Assembly (NCBI GenBank): GCA_002474415.1 | Contig: DLQV01000137.1 | Location: 1 to 16,450, forward strand | DNA from: Lachnospiraceae bacterium UBA7598 | GTDB taxonomy: Bacteria; Bacillota; Clostridia; Lachnospirales; Lachnospiraceae | DNA: 16,450 nt | Reading direction: 5' to 3' | In this document: positions 1 through 8,415 of the stretch, piece by piece | Numbering within the stretch: position 1 is the first letter of the stretch | Layout of the letters: each line of letters opens with the position of its first letter | The notes under the pieces: model-generated | What the model saw: the letters and a program-made list of their open reading frames with translations, nothing else | Database searches by the model: none | What the model was told of the DNA's origin: nothing | Translations under genes and position numbers: made by a program

Positions 1-1
1 A

Positions 2-1753
2 ATTGCCAATCAGCTGGTAAAATGTGACCCGAAATATGACGAGGTGGCAGCATATCTGCTGGGGCGTGTTCTGGTTACGGATACGATTGATCATGCGATT
101 GCACTTGCAAAAAAGAATCATTACAGTTTACATATTGTAACGCTGGAAGGAGAATATTTAAGTCCGGGCGGTTCCATGACGGGTGGAGCGTTTAAAAATT
201 CTTCCAATCTTTTAGCAAGACGCCGTGAAGTTGAGGAACTGGAAACGAAAACGAACCATCTGCGTCAGGAGATTGACCGGATAAAAAGCCGCAGGGAGGA
301 TTTGCTTACGGCAATCGATCTGAATGTTGAAGAGATCGAACAGATCAAAGATACTTTACAGAAAGAGTTTATTCGTCAGAATACGGCAAAGATCAATGTG
401 GATCGTGCGATGCAGCAGAAAAATGAGAGCGAGGAAGTATTTTCTGATCTCATGAAAGAGCGTCAGCAGATGGATTTGCAGGTGGAGGAGATCCGGACAG
501 ATCAAAAAAATATCACGGAAGAAATGGAACATTCCAGACAGCGTGAGTCAGAAATCCAGCATGCAAATGAAGCATTTCAGAAGAGTCTTGAAAAACAGAA
601 AGAACTCGAAAGCAAAGCAGAGGCAGAACTTTCCGGAATTCAGCTTGAGGAAGCAAATATCCGGCAAAAGGTAGAATTCGCCCAGACCAATGTAGAGCGC
701 ATCAATGGGGATCTGAAAAAATTTGAGACGGAAAAAACACAACTTCTGGAGAATGCAAAAAATTCCAAAGAAGATGTGGCAAAGAAGCAGCAGGACATCG
801 CAGAAATTCAAAAGACCATTCTTGCTTCTTCGGATTCCCATGGGGAACTGGAACAGAAACTTCGTGAAAGCGTAGAACAAAAAGAACAGATGTCTGCAGA
901 GTATCATGGATTTTTCCAGAAACAGGAGGAGATTTCCGAGCGGTGTAATGGACTGGACAAAGAAATTTTCCGTCTGAACAACCAGCGGGAAAAATTAAAT
1001 GAATCCGCAGAACAACAGACAAATTATCTGTGGGAAGAATATGAACTGACCCCGCATGCGGCAGCAGAATTAAGAAACAGCGAATATGAAGATCCGCTTG
1101 CTTTAAAGAAACTGATTGCAGCAGTAAAGGACGAGATCCGAAAGCTGGGAACGGTCAATGTCAATGCCATTGAAGAATACAAAGAAGTCTCGGAGCGTTA
1201 TACGTTCCTGAAAGGACAGCATGACGATCTGGTTGAGGCAGAGCAGACACTGCTCGGTATCATAGAAGATCTCGACAGCGGCATGAGAAAACAGTTTCTG
1301 GAAAAGTTTGCGGAAATCCAGAAAGAATTCAATGCATCGTTCAAACATTTGTTTGGTGGCGGACATGGAGCTTTGGAACTGGTGGAGGATGAGGATATTC
1401 TCGAATGTGGGATCCGCATCATTGCACAGCCGCCAGGGAAAAAACTGCAGAATATGATGCAGATGTCCGGTGGTGAGAAAGCGTTGACAGCCATTGCACT
1501 TCTGTTTGCAATTCAGGCATTAAAGCCATCTCCATTTTGTCTTTTAGATGAGATTGAGGCGGCCCTGGATGATTCGAATGTCTCAAGATTTGCAAGTTAT
1601 TTAAATAAATTGACAAAAAACACGCAATTTATTGTAATTACGCACAGACGTGGTACAATGACAGCAGCGGATCGGCTGTATGGAATTACCATGCAGGAAA
1701 AAGGGGTATCGACACTTGTGTCGGTAGATCTGATTGAGCATGATCTGAATTGA
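2..1753 (+). CDS. smc: Chromosome partition protein SMC, C-terminal half (5' end outside window)
   Basis: The reading frame is open from base 2, so the gene enters from upstream; 583 residues are visible of a family about 1,180 long. The first ~60 residues are the end of the hinge, with the glycine-rich SPGGSMTGGAF stretch. A long charged coiled coil (roughly residues 65-370) follows, then the C-terminal ATPase lobe. That lobe carries the ABC signature MSGGEKAL (Ser at visible residue 489), the Walker B motif LLDEIEAALDD (Asp 516) and a terminal ITHRRGTM switch region. SMC is the ATPase of the SMC-ScpAB condensin complex, which organises and segregates the chromosome. The gene lies 39 bases upstream of ftsY, as in Bacillus. 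No truncation or missing motif is visible. Identity is near certain. Confidence 0.97.
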   Translation: MANQLVKCDPKYDEVAAYLLGRVLVTDTIDHAIALAKKNHYSLHIVTLEGEYLSPGGSMTGGAFKNSSNLLARRREVEELETKTNHLRQEIDRIKSRREDLLTAIDLNVEEIEQIKDTLQKEFIRQNTAKINVDRAMQQKNESEEVFSDLMKERQQMDLQVEEIRTDQKNITEEMEHSRQRESEIQHANEAFQKSLEKQKELESKAEAELSGIQLEEANIRQKVEFAQTNVERINGDLKKFETEKTQLLENAKNSKEDVAKKQQDIAEIQKTILASSDSHGELEQKLRESVEQKEQMSAEYHGFFQKQEEISERCNGLDKEIFRLNNQREKLNESAEQQTNYLWEEYELTPHAAAELRNSEYEDPLALKKLIAAVKDEIRKLGTVNVNAIEEYKEVSERYTFLKGQHDDLVEAEQTLLGIIEDLDSGMRKQFLEKFAEIQKEFNASFKHLFGGGHGALELVEDEDILECGIRIIAQPPGKKLQNMMQMSGGEKALTAIALLFAIQALKPSPFCLLDEIEAALDDSNVSRFASYLNKLTKNTQFIVITHRRGTMTAADRLYGITMQEKGVSTLVSVDLIEHDLN

Positions 1754-1792
1754 TTATGTAAAGAGAAAGAAGCGATAAGAAAGGAAACAGAT

Positions 1793-2755
1793 ATGGGAGA
1801 AAAAAAAGGTTTTTTCAGCCGGCTGGTTGCAGGTCTGACAAAGACAAGAGATAATATTGTATCCGGAATTGATTCTGTATTTCACGGTTTTTCTAAAATT
1901 GATGATGAATTTTATGAGGAACTGGAAGAAATCCTGATCATGGGTGATCTGGGGGTCAAGGCCACCGAGGCAATTCTGGATGATCTGCGTGAAAAAGTAA
2001 AGGCAAACCATGTGAAAGAGCCTGCAGAGTGTAAACAGCTTCTGATCGACAGTATCAAACAGCAGATGCAGGTCGGTGAGACGGCATACCGCTTTGAAGA
2101 AGAGAAATCCGTTGTCCTTGTGATCGGAGTCAATGGTGTGGGAAAAACCACAACCGTTGGAAAACTTGCGGGCAAACTGAAAGACCAGGGGAAAAAGGTT
2201 GTGATTGCCGGGGCGGATACTTTCCGTGCAGCAGCAGGGGACCAGCTCAAAGAGTGGGCAGACCGTTCTGGCGTTGACATGATTGGCGGAACGGAAGGTG
2301 CAGATCCGGGCTCTGTGGTTTATGATGCAACGGCAGCAGCAAAGGCAAGAAACGCAGATGTACTTCTGGTGGATACGGCAGGCCGTCTGCACAATAAGAA
2401 GAATCTGATGAATGAGCTCGGAAAGATCAACAAGATTCTCGAAAAAGAGTATCCACAGGCATATCGGGAGACGCTGGTTGTGCTGGATGCGACAACCGGA
2501 CAGAATGCGCTGGTTCAGGCAAAGGAATTTTCCGATGTGGCAAAGATTTCCGGAATTGTGCTGACGAAGATGGATGGAACAGCCAAGGGTGGAATTGCAG
2601 TGGCGATTCAGGCAGAACTTGGAGTGCCGGTCAAATACATTGGCGTGGGAGAAACGATTGATGACCTCCAGAAATTTGACCCGGATGAATTTGTGAATGC
2701 ATTATTTGACGTAAAAAATAAGGAGGACAACGATGAAGATGCTGACGCTAGATAA
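1793..2755 (+). CDS. ftsY: Signal recognition particle receptor FtsY
   Basis: FtsY is the membrane-associated GTPase that docks the Ffh-4.5S RNA-ribosome complex at the translocon. The 320-residue protein has a short N-terminal region, without the long acidic A domain of E. coli, followed by the NG domain. Visible motifs are G1 [10 protein letters not shown] (residues 112-121, Lys118), DTFRAAA, G3 DTAGR (194-198), G4 TKMDG (258-262) and the closing GVGE. The ATG at 1793 is preceded by AAGGA at 1781-1785 with a 7-base gap. Its last 23 bases overlap the start of ilvA, which suggests translational coupling. Its partner ffh is 1.6 kb downstream, and both proteins share the SRP-GTPase signature. 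Confidence 0.97.
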   Translation: MGEKKGFFSRLVAGLTKTRDNIVSGIDSVFHGFSKIDDEFYEELEEILIMGDLGVKATEAILDDLREKVKANHVKEPAECKQLLIDSIKQQMQVGETAYRFEEEKSVVLVIGVNGVGKTTTVGKLAGKLKDQGKKVVIAGADTFRAAAGDQLKEWADRSGVDMIGGTEGADPGSVVYDATAAAKARNADVLLVDTAGRLHNKKNLMNELGKINKILEKEYPQAYRETLVVLDATTGQNALVQAKEFSDVAKISGIVLTKMDGTAKGGIAVAIQAELGVPVKYIGVGETIDDLQKFDPDEFVNALFDVKNKEDNDEDADAR

Positions 2756-3950
2756 ATTTGAAGAAGCAAGCGAAAAAGTAAAAGAGGTTACCCTGGAGAC
2801 AAAACTTGTATACAGTGATTATTTAAGTGACCAGACAGGTAATAAAGTATATTTAAAGCCGGAAAATATGCAGTTTACCGGTGCGTACAAAGTAAGAGGT
2901 GCTTATTATAAAATCAGCACACTTTCAGAGGAAGAACGTCAGAAAGGGCTGATCACGGCATCTGCCGGAAACCATGCACAGGGTGTTGCATATGCGGCAA
3001 AATGTTATGGCTGCAAGGCGGTAATTGTAATGCCGACTACCACGCCGTTGATCAAGGTGAACCGTACCAAGAGTTACGGTGCGGAAGTTGTGCTGTACGG
3101 GGATGTATATGATGAAGCATGTGCACATGCGTTGGAACTGGCAGATAAAAATGGCTATACTTTTATTCATCCGTTTGATGACCTGGCAGTAGCAACTGGT
3201 CAGGGAACCATTGCAATGGAGATCTTTAAGGAACTTCCGCTGGTAGAGTATATTCTTGTTCCGATTGGTGGAGGCGGACTGGCAACAGGTGTATCCACAC
3301 TTGCAAAGCTGCTCAATCCAAAGATCAAGGTGATCGGTGTGGAGCCGGCTGGAGCAAACTGTATGCAGGCTTCTTTTGCGGCCGGAAAAGTAACAACACT
3401 TCCGACGGTAAATACAATTGCTGACGGTACTGCCGTAAAGACACCGGGAAGCAAAATTTTCCCATATATCCAGAAAAATCTGGATGACATTATCACAGTA
3501 ACGGATGATGAACTGATCGTAAGTTTCCTGGATATGGTGGAAAACCATAAGATGATTGTAGAAAATTCCGGACTGCTTACGGTAGCAGCATTAAAGCATT
3601 TAAATGTTAAGGACAAGCGAGTGGTATCCATTTTAAGCGGTGGAAACATGGACGTAATCACAATGTCCTCGGTGGTACAGCAGGGACTGATCTTCCGTGA
3701 CCGTATCTTTACTGTTTCTGTATTGCTTCCGGACAAGCCGGGAGAGCTGGCAAAGGTTTCCGAAACGCTGGCAAAAGAACAGGGAAATGTTATCAAACTG
3801 GAACACAATCAGTTTGTTTCCACAAACCGGAATGCCGCAGTCGAGCTTCGGATTACATTGGAGTGCTTTGGTACCGATCACAAGAAGCAGATTATCAAGG
3901 CACTGGAAAAGGCCGGATATAAGCCAAAGATCGTAAGAACCATGATTTAA
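2733..3950 (+). CDS. ilvA: Threonine ammonia-lyase (threonine dehydratase), medium form with one ACT domain
   Basis: This PLP enzyme deaminates threonine (often also serine) to 2-oxobutyrate, the first step toward isoleucine or a catabolic route to propionate. The 405-residue protein has the fold-type II PLP core: Lys53 in GAYKVRGA (predicted Schiff base), SAGNHAQG with Asn80, the phosphate-binding GGGGL at 179-183, and SGGN near residue 302. A single ACT domain (about 326-400) follows, starting near [13 protein letters not shown]. One ACT repeat and this length fit the medium form rather than the two-ACT biosynthetic IlvA or the ACT-free TdcB. The start at 2733 is fixed by AGGAGG at 2721-2726, inside the end of ftsY. 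The gene is not part of the usual ftsY-ylxM-ffh core, and no other isoleucine gene is nearby. Whether it is biosynthetic or catabolic cannot be told from sequence alone. Confidence 0.93.
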   Translation: MKMLTLDKFEEASEKVKEVTLETKLVYSDYLSDQTGNKVYLKPENMQFTGAYKVRGAYYKISTLSEEERQKGLITASAGNHAQGVAYAAKCYGCKAVIVMPTTTPLIKVNRTKSYGAEVVLYGDVYDEACAHALELADKNGYTFIHPFDDLAVATGQGTIAMEIFKELPLVEYILVPIGGGGLATGVSTLAKLLNPKIKVIGVEPAGANCMQASFAAGKVTTLPTVNTIADGTAVKTPGSKIFPYIQKNLDDIITVTDDELIVSFLDMVENHKMIVENSGLLTVAALKHLNVKDKRVVSILSGGNMDVITMSSVVQQGLIFRDRIFTVSVLLPDKPGELAKVSETLAKEQGNVIKLEHNQFVSTNRNAAVELRITLECFGTDHKKQIIKALEKAGYKPKIVRTMI

Positions 3951-3960
3951 AAATAAATTA

Positions 3961-4000
3961 CAAGGTGTCAAGAAAAAATACTTGACACCTTGTTTCCTTT
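3961..4000 (+). terminator. Intrinsic terminator after ilvA, overlapping the next promoter
   Basis: A perfect 12-bp inverted repeat, CAAGGTGTCAAG (3961-3972) and CTTGACACCTTG (3981-3992), encloses the 8-base loop AAAAAATA. TTTCCTTT follows on the 3' side and an A-rich run lies on the 5' side. The T-tract is interrupted by CC, so termination may be partial. The right arm contains the -35 hexamer of the ylxM promoter. Confidence 0.8.
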
Positions 4001-4010
4001 ATGGTAAAGT
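3982..4010 (+). promoter_or_regulatory. SigA-type promoter for ylxM-ffh
   Basis: A perfect -35 TTGACA (3982-3987) is followed by a 17-base spacer and -10 TAAAGT (4005-4010), which matches TATAAT at 4 of 6 positions. ATGG lies immediately upstream of the -10. The -35 is buried in the right arm of the ilvA terminator hairpin. Transcription would start near 4015-4018, about 9-12 bases before the chosen ylxM start codon. Confidence 0.72.
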
Positions 4011-4026
4011 ATCCAAGGTGATTGAT

Positions 4027-4371
4027 GTGGAAGAAAAGTTACAACAGGCTTATTTATATGATTTTTATGGCGAGTTGCTGAATGAACATCAGCGCCGGAT
4101 CTATGAGGACTTCGTGTTCAATGATCTCTCTCTCGGTGAGATTGCCGGGGAAGAGGGAATTACCAGGCAGGGCGTGGCAGATATGATCAAGCGCTGCGGG
4201 AAGAAACTTTCGGATTACGAAAAGAAACTTCATCTGGTAGAGAAGTTCTTATCTGTGAAGCAGGATGTGGAGGAAATTCACAGATTGTCGGAACAGTTTC
4301 ATCACACAAAGGATGAAAAGATCGTAAAACAGATCGCAACGATTTCAAATCAGATTTTGGAGGAGCTGTAG
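4027..4371 (+). CDS. ylxM: YlxM/p13-like DNA-binding-type protein, putative SRP pathway regulator
   Basis: The 114-residue protein matches the YlxM family in its opening [20 protein letters not shown], in [19 protein letters not shown], and in the trailing [15 protein letters not shown] helix. The middle is a sigma-70 region 4-like helix-turn-helix. Family members sit next to ffh; in Streptococcus the homologue was reported to interact with SRP components. The GTG at 4027 is chosen because the family begins with a Met-Glu-Lys-like sequence at this point and AAGGTG (4015-4020) lies 6 bases upstream. An in-frame GTG at 4018 is possible. The TTG at 3982 is not, since it lies in the promoter. The stop codon is one base before the ffh ATG, so the two are probably translated together. 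Confidence 0.9.
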   Translation: MEEKLQQAYLYDFYGELLNEHQRRIYEDFVFNDLSLGEIAGEEGITRQGVADMIKRCGKKLSDYEKKLHLVEKFLSVKQDVEEIHRLSEQFHHTKDEKIVKQIATISNQILEEL

Positions 4372-4372
4372 T

Positions 4373-5731
4373 ATGGCATTTGACAGTCTTTCTGAAAAAT
4401 TGCAGAATGTATTCAAAAATCTTCGCAGTAAGGGCAGACTGACAGAGGACGATGTCAAGACAGCACTGAAAGAAGTCAAGATGGCACTGCTTGAGGCAGA
4501 TGTAAATTTCCGTGTGGTCAAGAAGTTTGTAAAAGATGTGCAGGAACGGGCAATCGGACAGGATGTGATGAGTGGTCTCAATCCGGGACAGATGGTCATC
4601 AAGATCGTAAACGAAGAGATGGTCAAGCTCATGGGATCCGAGACAACCGAAATTGCATTCCGGCCGGGAAAAGAACTGACCGTCATTATGATGGTAGGTT
4701 TGCAGGGTGCCGGTAAAACAACTACAACTGCGAAAATTGCCGGAAAGCTCAAGAAAAAAGGAAAGAAGACGCTTCTGGCAGCCTGTGATGTATATCGTCC
4801 GGCTGCAATCGAACAGTTGCAGATCAATGGAGAGAAGCAGGGCGTGGAAGTATTTTCCATGGGAAATAAAAACAAACCTGCAGATATCGCCAAAGCTGCT
4901 GTGGAACATGCAAAGAAAGAAGACTGCAATGTTCTGATCATTGATACGGCGGGCCGTCTGCATGTCGATGAAGAGATGATGGATGAGCTTGTGGAGATCA
5001 AAGAAGCGGTGGATGTCTTCCAGACGATTCTTGTTGTCGATGCAATGACCGGTCAGGATGCAGTGAATGTAGCTTCGACATTCAATGACAAGATTGGAAT
5101 TGATGGTGTTGTTCTGACAAAGCTCGATGGAGATACCAGAGGCGGTGCAGCCCTTTCCATCCGTGCCGTGACAGGAAAACCGATTCTGTACGCTGGTATG
5201 GGAGAGAAACTTTCAGATCTGGAACAGTTTTATCCGGATCGTATGGCATCCCGAATCCTTGGTATGGGTGATGTGCTTACCATGATTGAAAAAGCACAGG
5301 AAAATCTCGACGAGGAAAAAGCCAAAGAACTTGAGCAGAAGATGCGCAAGAATGAGTTTGACTTTGAAATGTATTTAGAGTCCATGAGCCAGATGAAGAA
5401 AATGGGCGGATTGTCCAGTCTGATGGGGATGATACCGGGACTCGGACTCGGCGGCGGAAAGATGCCGGAGATTGATACGGATGAAGCGGAGAAAAACATG
5501 AAGCGGATTGAGGCCATTATTCACTCCATGACACCGCAGGAACGCAAAAATCCAAATCTGCTCAATCCAAGCCGGAAGAACCGTATTGCAAAAGGTGCAG
5601 GGGTACAGGTTGCGGAAGTTAATCGTCTGGTCAAGCAGTTTGAGCAGACAAAGAAAATGATGAAACAGATGCCCGGTATGATGGGCGGTAAACGTGGTAA
5701 AAGAGGAATGTTCAAAGGACTTCCCTTTTAA
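4373..5731 (+). CDS. ffh: Signal recognition particle protein Ffh (SRP54 homologue)
   Basis: Ffh is the SRP GTPase that binds 4.5S/scRNA and hydrophobic signal sequences emerging from the ribosome. The 452-residue protein has an N domain helix bundle, then the G domain with G1 GLQGAGKTTTT (residues 109-119, Lys115), DVYRPAA, DTAGRLHVDEEMMDEL, TKLDGDTRGGA and GMGE. A methionine-rich M domain runs from about residue 305 to the end. It finishes with clustered Met residues (MMKQMPGMMGG) and a basic tail. The ATG at 4373 is preceded by GGAGGA at 4359-4364, within the end of ylxM. Length and all motifs are normal. It pairs functionally with FtsY, encoded upstream. Confidence 0.98.
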   Translation: MAFDSLSEKLQNVFKNLRSKGRLTEDDVKTALKEVKMALLEADVNFRVVKKFVKDVQERAIGQDVMSGLNPGQMVIKIVNEEMVKLMGSETTEIAFRPGKELTVIMMVGLQGAGKTTTTAKIAGKLKKKGKKTLLAACDVYRPAAIEQLQINGEKQGVEVFSMGNKNKPADIAKAAVEHAKKEDCNVLIIDTAGRLHVDEEMMDELVEIKEAVDVFQTILVVDAMTGQDAVNVASTFNDKIGIDGVVLTKLDGDTRGGAALSIRAVTGKPILYAGMGEKLSDLEQFYPDRMASRILGMGDVLTMIEKAQENLDEEKAKELEQKMRKNEFDFEMYLESMSQMKKMGGLSSLMGMIPGLGLGGGKMPEIDTDEAEKNMKRIEAIIHSMTPQERKNPNLLNPSRKNRIAKGAGVQVAEVNRLVKQFEQTKKMMKQMPGMMGGKRGKRGMFKGLPF

Positions 5732-5761
5732 ATAAAAACAAACCTATGAGGAGGTGAAATC

Positions 5762-6007
5762 ATGGCAGTAAAGATCAGATTAAGAAGAATGGGACAGAAG
5801 AAGGCTCCTTTCTATAGAATCGTAGTTGCAGATTCCCGCTCACCAAGAGACGGAAGATGCATCGAGGAGATCGGAACATATGATCCAACAAAGGATCCTA
5901 GCGAGTATCACGTAGATGCTGAGCTGGCTAAGAAGTGGTTATCTACAGGCGCACAGCCAACAGAGACCGTTAACAGAATCTTCAAGGCAGCTGGTATCGA
6001 GAAATAA
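5762..6007 (+). CDS. rpsP: 30S ribosomal protein bS16
   Basis: An 81-residue basic protein beginning [20 protein letters not shown], followed by DSRSPRDGR and IEEIGTYDP, which is diagnostic of bS16. It is a primary-to-secondary binder in 30S assembly. The start is fixed by a very strong ribosome binding site, GAGGAGGTGA at 5748-5757, four bases before the ATG. It lies 30 bases after ffh and 22 before khpA, with no terminator on either side, so it is probably transcribed from the ylxM promoter. It also joins targeting genes to the ribosome maturation genes downstream. Confidence 0.98.
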   Translation: MAVKIRLRRMGQKKAPFYRIVVADSRSPRDGRCIEEIGTYDPTKDPSEYHVDAELAKKWLSTGAQPTETVNRIFKAAGIEK

Positions 6008-6029
6008 TTCCGAAGGGTGGATGTAATTA

Positions 6030-6260
6030 ATGAAAGAATTAGTTGAAGTAATTGCAAAGTCACTCGTTGATTTCCCGGATGAAGTTGTTGTGACAGAATC
6101 CGAGAATGAAAAAGGAACTCTGCTGGAACTGAGAGTTGCACAGTCTGATATGGGCAAAGTAATCGGAAAGCAGGGACGCATTGCAAAAGCAATCCGTGCG
6201 GTTGTGAAAGCAGCGGCATCCAAAGAAGACAAAAAAGTTATTGTGGAGATCATGCAATAA
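6030..6260 (+). CDS. khpA: KH-domain RNA-binding protein KhpA (YlqC family)
   Basis: The 76-residue protein is almost entirely one KH domain. The RNA-contacting GxxG loop is GKQG at residues 46-49, within VIGKQGRIAKAIRAVVKAAA. In other Firmicutes KhpA forms a dimer with KhpB/Jag and influences cell elongation and mRNA levels; KhpB is not in this window. The ATG at 6030 follows AAGGGTGG (6013-6020) with a 9-base gap. An ATG at 6021 is dismissed because the next codon is a stop. Position directly after rpsP is conserved in Bacillus (ylqC). A 156-base gap with a terminator follows, so it is probably the last gene of the ylxM unit. Confidence 0.95.
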   Translation: MKELVEVIAKSLVDFPDEVVVTESENEKGTLLELRVAQSDMGKVIGKQGRIAKAIRAVVKAAASKEDKKVIVEIMQ

Positions 6261-6340
6261 CATAACGGTAGGATATACCGTAAATCAGAGCGATATATCG
6301 AAGATGTACCACAGGCGATACATCAGAGATGTACCGCATT
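6261..6340 (+). repeat. Short repeats in the khpA-rimM gap
   Basis: The gap between khpA and the terminator carries a 6-bp hairpin, ACGGTA (6265-6270) / TACCGT (6276-6281), with a 5-base loop. It also carries an imperfect direct repeat of 20 bases, 6291-6310 and 6316-6335, identical at 17 positions and spaced at 25 bases. Both copies end in AGATGTACC. The first copy includes the palindrome CGATATATCG. I see no open reading frame or promoter here, and the function is unknown. Confidence 0.55.
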
Positions 6341-6374
6341 AAGCACCCCGCAGTTGCGAGGTGCTTGTTTTTCT
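6341..6374 (+). terminator. Intrinsic terminator after khpA
   Basis: The arms AAGCACC (6341-6347) and GGTGCTT (6360-6366) form a 7-bp stem. It continues past one C/A mismatch into CGC/GCG with an AGTT loop. G then TTTTTCT follows. This is a classic GC-containing hairpin with a T-run, ending 42 bases before the rimM start. Confidence 0.87.
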
Positions 6375-6416
6375 ATGAAACAAATTCATGAGAGAATCTG
6401 CACAATAGGAGATTTT

Positions 6417-6923
6417 ATGGAAGATTTATTTCAGGTGGGAGTGATTACGGCTCCTCATGGGGTACGTGGAGAGGTGAAAGTGTTTCCTACCACGGATGAT
6501 AATGCCCGGTTTAAAAATTTGAAAACAGTCCTCCTTGATCAGGGACGGGGAACCAGGGAACTTGAAATCGAAGGTGTTAAGTTCTTTAAAAATATGGTAA
6601 TCCTGAAATTCAAGGGGATAGATGATAGAAATGACGTGGAGAGAATGCGGCAGGCAAAGCTGCTTGTCACCAGGGAAAATGCAGTGGAACTGGGAAAAGA
6701 CGAGTATTTTATTGCCGATCTGATCGGAATACAGGTAGTTTCGGATGAAGGGGAAGAACTCGGAACAATCTCGGATGTATTGCAGACCGGTGCCAATGAT
6801 GTCTATGTTGTAAGTAAAGACGGTGCAAAAGATCTGCTCATTCCGGCAATCCGTGCGTGTATCAAGAATGTGGATGTGGCTGCGGGACAGATGGAAGTAC
6901 ATCTGCTGCCAGGATTACGTTAG
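6417..6923 (+). CDS. rimM: 16S rRNA processing protein RimM
   Basis: RimM binds uS19 and helps mature the 30S head and process 16S rRNA. The protein begins [20 protein letters not shown], the typical RimM opening, and is 168 residues long, normal for the family. The N-terminal beta-barrel covers about residues 1-90 and the C-terminal PRC-barrel about 98-165, with [18 protein letters not shown] at its start and [10 protein letters not shown] near its end. The ATG at 6417 is preceded by AGGAG (6407-6411) with a 5-base gap. An in-frame ATG at 6375 would add 14 residues unlike the family and lies right after the terminator, so it is rejected. It is followed 14 bases later by trmD, the usual partner. 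No clear promoter was found in the 42 bases after the terminator. Confidence 0.94.
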   Translation: MEDLFQVGVITAPHGVRGEVKVFPTTDDNARFKNLKTVLLDQGRGTRELEIEGVKFFKNMVILKFKGIDDRNDVERMRQAKLLVTRENAVELGKDEYFIADLIGIQVVSDEGEELGTISDVLQTGANDVYVVSKDGAKDLLIPAIRACIKNVDVAAGQMEVHLLPGLR

Positions 6924-6937
6924 GCGGAGGATGGATG

Positions 6938-8368
6938 ATGAAGTTTCATGTATTGACGCTTTTTCCGGATATGGTGATGCAGGGGCTTATGACAAGTATC
7001 ACAGGGAGAGCCGTGCAGCAGAAGAAAATAGAAATTGAAGCGGTGAATGTCCGTGATTATACACAGGACAAACACGGAAGAGTGGACGATTATCCCTACG
7101 GCGGCGGTGCTGGGATGCTCATGCAGGCGCAGCCGGTATATGACGCATGTCAGAGTGTTATGGAAAAGATACCGGAGAATAAGAAAAAGCGGGTGATTTA
7201 TGTAACCCCGCAGGGAATTCCGTTTACACAGGCAAAAGCACGGGAGTTAGCGGCACAGGATGAGCTGCTTTTGTTATGCGGGCATTACGAGGGCATTGAC
7301 GAACGGGTGCTTGAGGAAGTAGTCACGGATTATATTTCCATCGGTGATTATGTGCTGACAGGGGGCGAACTGGCAGCCATGGTGATTGTCGATGCAGTGG
7401 CACGTCTGGTTCCGGGGGTACTCGGAAACGAACAGTCGGCCCTGACGGAATCTTTTCACGGAGAACTTTTAGAACATCCACAATATTCCAGACCGGATGT
7501 GTGGCACGGAAAGAAGGTGCCGGAAGTACTGCTTTCCGGAAACCAGAAACACATAGATGCATGGAAAAAGGAACAGTCGGTGCTGCGCACAAAGGAACGA
7601 AGACCGGATCTGTATGCCCGCTATGTGCGGTTACAGGAATGCAGACAGCTGCTTTTAAAACAGAAACTGCTGCATATCGATATGATTGAATTGATCAATC
7701 GTGGACGTGCACAGCTGTTGTATTTCGGACAGGGACAGATTCTGCTCAAAGATATGGAATACGAGATCTATTTTCATGCATGTGTTGATCCGTCAAGACT
7801 TCCGGATGTCCGTGCATGGACACTCCCGGTTGAAAAAATCCCGCTGGCAGTTCTGCATCAGGAGGAGATGATTCCTTATTTTCAAAAGAGATACGGACTC
7901 GATCAGGAGTGTGAATGTTATCAGGCCGTGTATACGAGACACGAAAAGCTTCCGGTACGCGGGTTATACCGGCCGGATCTGACGCGTGAGGATGGGCTGT
8001 CGATGCGCAGACTACAAAAGGAAGATTTTCCACAGGTGATTTCCTTTTATCACGGCTGCTGCGATGAGGATTACCTGCGGTCGAGGATACAGGATGGCAT
8101 GCTTGTGGGGGCGTTTTATGATGAAAAGCTTGCTGGATTTATTGGGCAGCACTGTGAGGGCAGTATCGGAATGCTCATGGTAGCCCCGGAATTTCAGCGC
8201 AGGCATATTGCCATGACACTTGAAACATATGCGGCAAACTGTATGCTCGAACAGGGAAATATCCCGTTTGCACAGATTATCACGGACAACGAAAAATCCA
8301 TGGGATTGCAGGAGAAAGAAGGATTTTGTCTGTCGCGCGACAAAATTTTCTGGATGTGCGAAAAATGA
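6938..8368 (+). CDS. trmD: tRNA (guanine-37-N1)-methyltransferase TrmD fused to a GNAT acyltransferase-like region
   Basis: Residues 1 to about 245 are a complete TrmD. This SPOUT enzyme methylates G37 of tRNAs with AdoMet and prevents +1 frameshifting. Visible motifs are [33 protein letters not shown] (from Cys114) and the knot segment [11 protein letters not shown] (134-144), followed by [10 protein letters not shown] and [10 protein letters not shown]. The frame continues to residue 476, about twice the usual length. Residues 250-353 resemble the N-terminal lobe of two-lobed clostridial GNAT proteins. Residues 354-476 are a GNAT domain with [19 protein letters not shown] (411-429) and the motif [14 protein letters not shown]. 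The CoA-loop Gly of Q/RxxGxG/A is His423. The start at 6938 is chosen over the adjacent ATG at 6935 because GGAGG (6926-6930) is then 7 bases away. The acyl substrate is unknown. Confidence 0.93.
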   Translation: MKFHVLTLFPDMVMQGLMTSITGRAVQQKKIEIEAVNVRDYTQDKHGRVDDYPYGGGAGMLMQAQPVYDACQSVMEKIPENKKKRVIYVTPQGIPFTQAKARELAAQDELLLLCGHYEGIDERVLEEVVTDYISIGDYVLTGGELAAMVIVDAVARLVPGVLGNEQSALTESFHGELLEHPQYSRPDVWHGKKVPEVLLSGNQKHIDAWKKEQSVLRTKERRPDLYARYVRLQECRQLLLKQKLLHIDMIELINRGRAQLLYFGQGQILLKDMEYEIYFHACVDPSRLPDVRAWTLPVEKIPLAVLHQEEMIPYFQKRYGLDQECECYQAVYTRHEKLPVRGLYRPDLTREDGLSMRRLQKEDFPQVISFYHGCCDEDYLRSRIQDGMLVGAFYDEKLAGFIGQHCEGSIGMLMVAPEFQRRHIAMTLETYAANCMLEQGNIPFAQIITDNEKSMGLQEKEGFCLSRDKIFWMCEK

Positions 8369-8380
8369 TGGAAAAAGGGC

Positions 8381-8409
8381 TTGATTTTTCGAAATGAGTA
8401 TGCTAAAGT
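8381..8409 (+). promoter_or_regulatory. Promoter for rplS
   Basis: -35 TTGATT (8381-8386), a 17-base spacer, and -10 TAAAGT (8404-8409) extended by TG at 8401-8402. It begins 12 bases after the trmD stop. Transcription would start near 8416, giving rplS a leader of about 120 bases. Confidence 0.65.
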
Positions 8410-8415
8410 TTATAA

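Noticed and set aside
1754..2392. Long open frame on the minus strand opposite ftsY (212 codons)
   Set aside because: It lies wholly inside a well-supported + strand gene, has no recognisable domain and its product is Cys/Phe/His-rich as expected from reversed codons.
3982..4026. Upstream TTG start for ylxM
   Set aside because: It would place the start codon in the -35 box and terminator arm. The extra residues do not match the YlxM family.
4187..4963. Long open frame on the minus strand opposite ylxM/ffh (258 codons)
   Set aside because: It spans two conserved + strand genes and has an unnatural Cys/His/Phe-rich composition.
6365..6397. Possible rimM promoter starting with TTGTTT
   Set aside because: No acceptable -10 lies 16-18 bases downstream, and the -35 would lie in the terminator tail.
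6354..6416. Upstream TTG or ATG starts for rimM
   Set aside because: The TTG lies in the terminator loop. The ATG at 6375 lacks a ribosome binding site and adds sequence unlike RimM, while 6417 has AGGAG at the right distance.
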